DNA of 20,404 nucleotides from an uncultured Actinomycetes bacterium (GTDB lineage Bacteria; Actinomycetota; Actinomycetes; Nanopelagicales; Nanopelagicaceae), in the NCBI GenBank assembly GCA_903901905.1, contig CAIUSQ010000272.1, positions 1-20,404 of the forward strand, read 5' to 3'. Both the position numbers and the translations under genes were made by a program. The notes below the pieces were generated by a model, which was given only the letters and a program-made list of their open reading frames with translations, made no database searches and was not told where the DNA came from. Each line of letters opens with the position of its first letter. Within the stretch, counting starts at the first letter, position 1. Of the stretch, positions 15,978-20,404 are shown one piece after another.

Positions 15978-16546
15978 GCACGTTGATTACTGTTCCTAAT
16001 GCTCTAACATTTTTACGCTTTCTGGGGATTCCACTTTTTATTCACCTTGCTTTGAATCTTGAAGAAGATGGTTGGGCGATCATTGTTCTTGTTATTGGAG
16101 GAGCGACGGATTATTTTGATGGAAAAATTGCCAGAGCGTGGAATCAAACATCGCGATTTGGCGAGATAGCAGATCCTGCTATTGATCGACTTTACATTTT
16201 TGCAATACTTATAGTCTTTCTTGTCCGGGAAATCTTGCCGCTATGGATGATTCTTGTTTTGATAGGCCGTGATCTAATCCTCGGGGTTCTTACAATTCTT
16301 ATGGCACGAAAGTTGATCCCTGCTTTATCAGTTACATATTTAGGCAAGGCCGCCACTTTTAACTTGATGTATGCATTCCCTCTGTTGTTGCTGGCTCAAT
16401 CTGATGGGCTGCGGGGTGAACTGGCATTTGTTACCGGTTGGAGTTTTGCAATATGGGGTTTTGCACTCTACATTTCGACAGGTGTTGGATATGCACGTCA
16501 GGCAGTTGTGCAGTTAAGGGGAAAATATGTCATCTATTCCAAGTGA
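15974..16546 (+). CDS. pgsA: CDP-alcohol phosphatidyltransferase (PgsA-type)
   Basis: These membrane enzymes move a phosphatidyl group from CDP-diacylglycerol to an alcohol such as glycerol 3-phosphate or a phosphatidylglycerol. The 190-residue protein carries the full family signature DG-x2-AR-x8-G-x3-D-x3-D, seen as [20 protein letters not shown] and the following PAID (about residues 48-71). Several hydrophobic segments, for example [23 protein letters not shown] and [10 protein letters not shown], indicate an integral membrane protein of about five or six helices. The start GTG 15974 overlaps the Der stop (GTGA). Its position before gcvH matches pgsA2 (Rv1822) of Mycobacterium, whose exact product is less certain than that of PgsA1; phosphatidylglycerophosphate or cardiolipin synthesis are both possible. 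Confidence 0.85.
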   Translation: MSTLITVPNALTFLRFLGIPLFIHLALNLEEDGWAIIVLVIGGATDYFDGKIARAWNQTSRFGEIADPAIDRLYIFAILIVFLVREILPLWMILVLIGRDLILGVLTILMARKLIPALSVTYLGKAATFNLMYAFPLLLLAQSDGLRGELAFVTGWSFAIWGFALYISTGVGYARQAVVQLRGKYVIYSK

Positions 16547-16901
16547 TGTTTCGTATACGAAGGAACATGAGTGGGTCAGCATTGATGCTTCTATCTGCAC
16601 CATGGGAATTACCGACTATGCCCAGGCGGCATTGGGTGACATCGTCTATGTTCAACTACCAAAGGTAGGGGAGAAAGTCACAGCTGGTGCTGTGTGCGGA
16701 GAAGTTGAATCAACAAAAAGTGTTTCAGATATTTATGCACCGGTTTCAGGTGTTGTTATTGAGATTAATCAATCCCTTTCTGACTCACCGGAGAGCATTA
16801 ATACTGATCCTTACGGTCAAGGCTGGCTGGCAAAGATTGAGGTAATCGCTCAGCCGCCAGGGCTTCTAACAGCCCTGGAATACGCAGAAATCACGGCTTG
16901 A
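16527..16901 (+). CDS. gcvH: glycine cleavage system H protein
   Basis: GcvH carries the lipoyl arm that shuttles the aminomethyl group between the P, T and L proteins of glycine cleavage. The 124-residue protein shows the KEHEWV opening (12-17), GITDYAQAALGDIVYVQLP (27-45) and the lipoyl-lysine motif GEVESTKSVSDIYAPVSG, with K64 as the modified residue. The length is typical. ATG 16527 has a good ribosome site (AAGGGGA, 16516-16522) and lies inside the end of pgsA, giving a 20-base overlap. The P protein gene lies about 2.5 kb downstream, separated by four regulatory or nuclease genes, as in Mycobacterium; gcvT is not in the window. Confidence 0.95.
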   Translation: MSSIPSDVSYTKEHEWVSIDASICTMGITDYAQAALGDIVYVQLPKVGEKVTAGAVCGEVESTKSVSDIYAPVSGVVIEINQSLSDSPESINTDPYGQGWLAKIEVIAQPPGLLTALEYAEITA

Positions 16902-16926
16902 CCAAAGGATTTTCCCCCTCTACTGT
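16898..16926 (+). promoter_or_regulatory. sigma70-type promoter of the FHA gene
   Basis: TTGACC (16898-16903) and TACTGT (16921-16926) are separated by 17 bp, a good housekeeping promoter; the -35 hexamer overlaps the gcvH stop codon. The leader of about 26 nt contains AGGAGG (16946-16951), seven bases before ATG 16959. An imperfect dyad, ACTGTCA (16922-16928) and TGACGGT (16938-16944), spans the -10 and start region and might be an operator. Confidence 0.6.
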
Positions 16927-16958
16927 CACCCTTAGGTTGACGGTCAGGAGGTTGTGAA

Positions 16959-17408
16959 ATGGTTGCTGAGGCACCAAAGAACGAACTAACAACGACCCTC
17001 CATCTAAACCTTCGAGAGGTTAGTAATTCCCCATCTAATAAGCTCGAAGAGATTATTGCTGGACTACCAGCCGAAGATCGCGAAGTTATCGCCGCTATTC
17101 AGGGCTCTAATTCAGAAAAATCTATGCTGATTATCGCTCGTGGTCCTAACAAGGGTTCACGTTTTCTTATCACACCAGAGGGCGTAACTATTGGAAGATC
17201 TGCCGATAGCGACATATTTTTAGACGATATTACGGTTTCACGTCTGCACGCAAAGATCGCAAAGGTTGAAGATGGATTTGTTCTGACAGATCAAGGCTCA
17301 CTCAATGGAACATATTTTGAGAATGCACCAATTACGCAGCGAGCACTGATCTCAGGAGACGAGTTTCAAATTGGAAAGTTTCATCTATTGTTTATTGGAA
17401 GTAAGTAG
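16959..17408 (+). CDS. garA: FHA-domain regulator, GarA/OdhI family
   Basis: GarA/OdhI binds and inhibits 2-oxoglutarate dehydrogenase and redirects 2-oxoglutarate to glutamate, under control of Ser/Thr kinases such as PknB and PknG. The 149-residue protein has an N-terminal tail and an FHA domain with the expected residues: GR at 79-80 (VTIGRSADSDIFLDD), S94 and H97 (ITVSRLHAKI), and NGT at 116-118 (SLNGTYF). In mycobacterial GarA the tail carries an ETTS phosphorylation motif; here the closest match is E9-L-T-T-T at 9-13, so the phospho-switch is present only in altered form. The gene has its own promoter. Position between gcvH and the MerR gene matches Rv1827. The family assignment is firm; the regulated enzymes in this organism are inferred. 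Confidence 0.88.
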   Translation: MVAEAPKNELTTTLHLNLREVSNSPSNKLEEIIAGLPAEDREVIAAIQGSNSEKSMLIIARGPNKGSRFLITPEGVTIGRSADSDIFLDDITVSRLHAKIAKVEDGFVLTDQGSLNGTYFENAPITQRALISGDEFQIGKFHLLFIGSK

Positions 17409-17420
17409 GAATGCAGCAAA

Positions 17421-17433
17421 AGTTCTAAGAACT
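17421..17433. promoter_or_regulatory. 13-base dyad upstream of the ftsR-like gene
   Basis: AGTTCT-A-AGAACT is a perfect palindrome around one central base, located 60 bases before the MerR-type gene at 17493 and just after the garA stop. It could be an operator for autoregulation, since MerR proteins bind dyads. No promoter with both hexamers could be placed reliably around it. Confidence 0.3.
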
Positions 17434-17492
17434 AATTGATAAAGAAGCAAAGATTTGCATTACCAAATTGATCGATTTCTAGGGGAGTAGAC

Positions 17493-18215
17493 ATGGCAGT
17501 TCCAGCGCGGGCGTACTTAAGCATCGGTGAAGTTCTTAACCGATTGCGGGGAGATTTCACGGATATTACGATTTCAAAGATTCGCTTTCTTGAGTCTGAA
17601 GGATTAATCGAGCCGCAGAGAACGCCATCTGGATATCGAAAATTCACGACCTCTGATTTAGACCGCCTGCGATATGTTTTGCTTGCTCAACGCGACCAGT
17701 ATCTTCCTTTGAAGGTAATAAAAGACAATCTTGATGCAATCGATCGCGGCCTACAGCCTGCTCAAGTTGGAGCAGTGGCAACACCTCGTCCAACGATGAA
17801 CATTGCCACTATTGATGGTGAAATGGCTCCAAGTACCTTCGGAGAGGTCAGCGAGATGCGTTTATCTCGAGACGAACTTTTGAAAAACAGTGGTCTAAAA
17901 GAGGATCAATTAGTCGAGCTAGAAGGATATGGGCTAATTGCACCCCGTGGTCGTCATTACGACGGGGACGCGTTAGCTGTTGCCAAAGCGGTAACTGAGA
18001 TGGGTGGCTTTGGAATCGAGCCAAGGCATCTTCGATCATTTAAATCTGCGGCAGATCGAGAGATTGGTTTGATTGAGCAGGTAATTACCCCATTGACCCG
18101 ACAGAAGAACTCCGATTCAAAGGCCCGTGCACAAGAGGTTCAAAAAGAGATCGCATCGTTGTCGATCAGACTTCACGCAGCCCTTGTTCGTGGTGGCCTT
18201 AACAGAGTTCGTTAA
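17493..18215 (+). CDS. ftsR: MerR-family regulator, FtsR/Rv1828 type
   Basis: The 240-residue protein has an N-terminal MerR winged helix: YLSIGEVLNRLRG (8-20) followed by TISKIRFLESEGLIEPQRTP (26-45), SGYRKFTTSDLDRLRYVLLA and a dimer helix start. About 175 further residues form a longer effector or dimerisation region that ends in a basic, helical segment (LSIRLHAALVRGGLNRVR). In Corynebacterium the ortholog FtsR activates ftsZ; in Mycobacterium the gene is Rv1828. ATG 17493 follows AGGGGAG (17481-17487) at a five-base spacing. It lies between garA and the bifunctional nuclease gene, the conserved order. Its target genes here are not visible, as ftsZ is not in the window. Confidence 0.88.
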   Translation: MAVPARAYLSIGEVLNRLRGDFTDITISKIRFLESEGLIEPQRTPSGYRKFTTSDLDRLRYVLLAQRDQYLPLKVIKDNLDAIDRGLQPAQVGAVATPRPTMNIATIDGEMAPSTFGEVSEMRLSRDELLKNSGLKEDQLVELEGYGLIAPRGRHYDGDALAVAKAVTEMGGFGIEPRHLRSFKSAADREIGLIEQVITPLTRQKNSDSKARAQEVQKEIASLSIRLHAALVRGGLNRVR

Positions 18216-18238
18216 AACTTCGAACAATGCTGATACCC

Positions 18239-18712
18239 ATGGAGGTTGTAGGGGTCCGTGTAGAGATGCCTTCTAATCAGCCGATTGTCCTGCTAAAAGA
18301 AATTAATGGCTCAAGATTTTTACCGATCTGGGTCGGAACCGGTGATGCTACGGCGATTGCATTTGCTCAACAGGGCTTGGAGCCCACAAGACCCTTAACT
18401 CACGATTTGCTCAACAACACTCTTGATCTATTAGAGGCAACCCTTACCGCGGTTCATATAACCGATATTGTCGATGGAGTCTTTTTCGCGACTCTGCTAA
18501 TCCGTGACCACTCTGCTCAAGCGTTAACACTTGATGCCAGGCCTTCGGATGCGATCGCCTTAGCAATTAGAACCCACAGCAATATTCTGGCCACGGCAGA
18601 GCTGCTCAATAAGGCGGGTATAGAGATGCCGGCAGGGGATGGGACTAATCAAGAGGTCGAGAAGTTTAGAGAGTTCTTAGATCAGATTAACCCCGAAGAC
18701 TTCATCAGCTAG
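18239..18712 (+). CDS. bifunctional nuclease family protein (DUF151)
   Basis: The DUF151/BFN family includes proteins with DNase and RNase activity, although the biological role in actinobacteria (Rv1829 in M. tuberculosis) is poorly known. The 157-residue protein shows the family start MEVVGVRVEMPSNQPIVLLK, then SRFLPIWVGTGDATAIAF, RPLTHDLL, and the block LDARPSDAIALAIRT (about 101-115), and ends in VEKFREFLDQINPEDFIS, a typical acidic tail. I chose ATG 18239 because the conserved family N-terminus begins there; ATG 18227 would add four residues, and neither start has a clear ribosome site. It starts 23 bases after ftsR and sits between two MerR-type genes. Localisation is cytoplasmic by lack of signal peptide. 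Confidence 0.88.
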   Translation: MEVVGVRVEMPSNQPIVLLKEINGSRFLPIWVGTGDATAIAFAQQGLEPTRPLTHDLLNNTLDLLEATLTAVHITDIVDGVFFATLLIRDHSAQALTLDARPSDAIALAIRTHSNILATAELLNKAGIEMPAGDGTNQEVEKFREFLDQINPEDFIS

Positions 18713-18744
18713 AGGCCGGACTTAGACGCCTGATAAAGGCTAAA

Positions 18745-18757
18745 CCTCTACTAGAGG
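18745..18757. promoter_or_regulatory. 13-base dyad before the second MerR-type gene
   Basis: CCTCTA-C-TAGAGG is a perfect palindrome around one central base, directly upstream of the likely transcription and translation start of the next gene. It resembles a repressor or MerR-type operator and may serve autoregulation; the promoter hexamers here are too weak to position it exactly. Confidence 0.35.
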
Positions 18758-18772
18758 GTTGGATCGTGTCGG

Positions 18773-19336
18773 TTGTTGTATCCAGCATCTGTAGCCCGTA
18801 CCTTTAACCATTCCCCAAGAGAATCGAGAATTCCCGTGTCCCCACAGGATTTAGAGATCGGCTACAGAGGCGCGACAGCACGCTCTGCTGCAGGAATTTC
18901 TTATCGGCAGTTAGATTACTGGGCGAGAACAGGTTTAGTTGAGCCAAGCATTCGCACCGCAAGTGGCTCCGGAACCCAACGCCTATACGGCTTTAGAGAT
19001 ATTTTAGTTTTGAAAATAGTTAAGCGGTTATTAGATGCTGGGGTTTCGCTTCAAAACATCCGTACCGCTGTAGATCACTTGCGCAACAGTGGAGTTGTAG
19101 AGCTAGAGAGAATTACTTTGATGAGTGATGGAGCTTCAATCTATGAATGCACTAACTCCGATGAGATTATCGATCTATTGCAGGGCGGCCAGGGGGTTTT
19201 TGGTATCGCGGTTGGCAAGGTGTGGCACGAAGTAGAAGGTTCACTTTCAGTTCTTCAGGGTGAGGTCGCTGGGCAGTTCGTAAGTGGTGAGAATAACGAC
19301 GAGCTTTCATTGCGTCGAAAGAGCAAAGGCGCTTAA
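18773..19336 (+). CDS. MerR-family regulator, ResR/Rv1830 type
   Basis: The protein has an N-terminal MerR-type winged helix: EIGYRGATARSAAGISYRQL then DYWARTGLVEPSIRTASGSG, and FRDILVLKIVKRLLDAGVSL. The C-terminal part has ECTNSDEIIDLLQGGQGVFG, which I recall as nearly invariant in Rv1830 (ResR/McdR), a mycobacterial growth and division regulator. The start is uncertain. The reading given begins at a TTG and yields 187 residues; an in-frame GTG at 18836 would give 166 residues and a start closer to the conserved domain (which begins near the GYRG). Neither has a strong ribosome site. A 13-base dyad lies 15 bases upstream. The gene precedes gcvP as in Mycobacterium, with a 62-base gap. Confidence 0.85.
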   Translation: MLYPASVARTFNHSPRESRIPVSPQDLEIGYRGATARSAAGISYRQLDYWARTGLVEPSIRTASGSGTQRLYGFRDILVLKIVKRLLDAGVSLQNIRTAVDHLRNSGVVELERITLMSDGASIYECTNSDEIIDLLQGGQGVFGIAVGKVWHEVEGSLSVLQGEVAGQFVSGENNDELSLRRKSKGA

Positions 19337-19374
19337 GGCCTAATACTCTAGCGCCCATAGCCCGACCTTGGGCG
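19328..19374 (+). other. overlapping short inverted repeats before gcvP
   Basis: GGCGCT (19328-19333) pairs with AGCGCC (19350-19355), and CGCCC (19352-19356) pairs with GGGCG (19370-19374). The two stems share bases and could be alternatives. No U-tract follows and the stem lengths are short, so I do not call a terminator. No glycine-riboswitch consensus is evident. Confidence 0.25.
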
Positions 19375-19398
19375 ATTGATTTTGGGCGAGGTGTTCTT

Positions 19399-20404
19399 GT
19401 GAATTCCTATGAGGCTTTTGAAAACCGCCACATCGGACCTAATGCGGTTCAAGCATCAACAATGCTTATGGAACTTGGTTATTCCAGCCTAAAAGATTTT
19501 ATTGCAGATGTTGTGCCAGAAAATATCGCTATCACAGAGAAGTTGGAAAATGTCTTGCCACAACCTCTCACAGAGATTGAAACCATTGCAGCACTTCATG
19601 AAATAGCAAATAAGAATGTGGTTTTTACTTCTTTGATCGGCCGTGGATATTACGCAACTATTACACCGCCAGTCGTACTTAGAAATGTTTTAGAAAACCC
19701 TGCTTGGTACACAGCCTATACACCGTATCAACCGGAGATTTCACAGGGACGTTTGGAAGCACTGTTCGCATTTCAAACGGTCGTCTGCGAACTTACTGCT
19801 TTGCAAACAGCGAATGCTTCCATGTTGGATGAATCCACCGCTGCAGCAGAGGCCATGACATTAGCTCGGAGAGTATTTAAGGGCAGCGATGAAGCAGTTT
19901 TTCTGGTAGATAAGAAAGTCCATCAACAAACTCTTGCAGTTGTTTCTACGCGAGCTAAGCCGTTGGGTATATCCGTGCAAGTAGTTGATTTTTCTGATGC
20001 GAACTCTCTTTCAAATTTGTCGAAGGCGAGCGTTTTTGGGGTACTGGTGCAATATCCGGACTCCTCAGGTGAAATTCGAAACTACTCGCAATTAGCGCAG
20101 TGGGCGCACGATAGAGATGCGCTATTTATTGCAGCGGTAGATCTTCTAGCGCTTACCGTACTTAAAGCACCAGGGGAGTGGGGAGCAGATATTGCAGTGG
20201 GGTCTGCGCAGCGCTTTGGTGTTCCTATGGGTTTTGGAGGCCCACATGCAGGTTTTCTAAGTGTTCGATCTGGATTGGAACGCTCTTTACCTGGCAGATT
20301 GGTTGGACAAAGTTTGGATGCACATGGCAATCCAGCGTTTCGGCTCGCTCTACAAACTCGTGAACAACATATTCGCCGCGACAAAGCGACTAGCAATATT
20401 TGTA
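19399..20404 (+). CDS. gcvP: glycine dehydrogenase (decarboxylating), 5' part
   Basis: GcvP is the pyridoxal-phosphate enzyme that decarboxylates glycine and passes the aminomethyl group to lipoyl-GcvH. The frame starts at GTG 19399 with GAGG (19388-19391) seven bases upstream and remains open through the right edge, so about 335 of the expected 950 or so residues are visible. Family landmarks are NRHIGPN near residue 9, TSLIGRGYYATITPPVVLRN, NPAWYTAYTPYQPEISQGRL, the NASMLDESTAAAEAM block and VGSAQRFGVPMGFGGPHAGF. The active-site lysine lies in the second half, outside the window. The partner GcvH is encoded 2.5 kb upstream on the same strand. Confidence 0.93.
   Translation, partial: MNSYEAFENRHIGPNAVQASTMLMELGYSSLKDFIADVVPENIAITEKLENVLPQPLTEIETIAALHEIANKNVVFTSLIGRGYYATITPPVVLRNVLENPAWYTAYTPYQPEISQGRLEALFAFQTVVCELTALQTANASMLDESTAAAEAMTLARRVFKGSDEAVFLVDKKVHQQTLAVVSTRAKPLGISVQVVDFSDANSLSNLSKASVFGVLVQYPDSSGEIRNYSQLAQWAHDRDALFIAAVDLLALTVLKAPGEWGADIAVGSAQRFGVPMGFGGPHAGFLSVRSGLERSLPGRLVGQSLDAHGNPAFRLALQTREQHIRRDKATSNIC

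Noticed and set aside
18207..18225. GTTCG and CGAAC arms around the ftsR stop as an SOS/LexA box
   Set aside because: The arms are in the opposite order to the actinobacterial LexA box and are nine bases apart rather than four.
19337..19398. Glycine riboswitch before gcvP
   Set aside because: The gap is only 62 bases, too short for a standard glycine aptamer, and the conserved core sequences are not seen.

Overview
The window is a dense stretch of core chromosome from an actinobacterium with a small, fairly low-GC genome. GC is about 42-45 % in most hand-counted lines. Gene content and order follow the tlyA-nadK-recN-pyrG / xerD / parA-scpA-scpB-rluB-cmk-der and pgsA-gcvH-garA-ftsR-gcvP blocks that I know from Mycobacterium and Streptomyces. 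Many start/stop overlaps (TAATG, ATGA, GTGA), very short gaps and low GC suggest a streamlined freshwater actinobacterium of the acI / Nanopelagicales type. That assignment is inference; no rRNA is present to confirm it.

Layout. Positions 1-5037 (+) hold a TPR-like protein, a protein with a lysine-rich tail, a small conserved-looking ORF, the rRNA methyltransferase TlyA, NAD kinase and RecN. Positions 5073-8705 (+) hold CTP synthase, alanine dehydrogenase and the XerD recombinase, closely packed. Positions 8709-10006 (-) hold a ParA ATPase and a small protein with a ribbon-helix-helix-like C-terminus; this pair converges on xerD and diverges from scpA. Positions 10086-12258 (+) hold scpA, scpB and rluB. 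Positions 12259-12540 are an AT-rich gap with a possible 22-residue ORF and two hairpins. Positions 12541-15977 (+) hold an AroH-type chorismate mutase, prephenate dehydrogenase and a fused cytidylate kinase/GTPase Der. Positions 15974-20404 (+) hold a CDP-alcohol phosphatidyltransferase, GcvH, a GarA/OdhI-like FHA protein, two MerR-type regulators flanking a DUF151 bifunctional nuclease, and the 5' third of glycine dehydrogenase GcvP, cut by the right edge.

How the genes fit together. The centre is a chromosome-segregation and repair neighbourhood (RecN, XerD, ParA with partner, ScpA/ScpB). Around it are nucleotide supply (PyrG, Cmk), ribosome maturation (TlyA, RluB, Der) and tyrosine/phenylalanine entry steps (AroH, TyrA). 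The right end combines phospholipid synthesis and glycine cleavage with the GarA/FtsR/ResR-like regulators. Several genes look leaderless, with a TAGGNT- or TATCCT-like -10 element 6-8 nt before the start codon. I see no mobile element, CRISPR array, tRNA or rRNA gene. The least explained elements are the AT-rich gap before aroH, the rluB leader hairpin, the ParA/RHH pair and the lysine-rich protein. No clearly new multi-gene system is visible.
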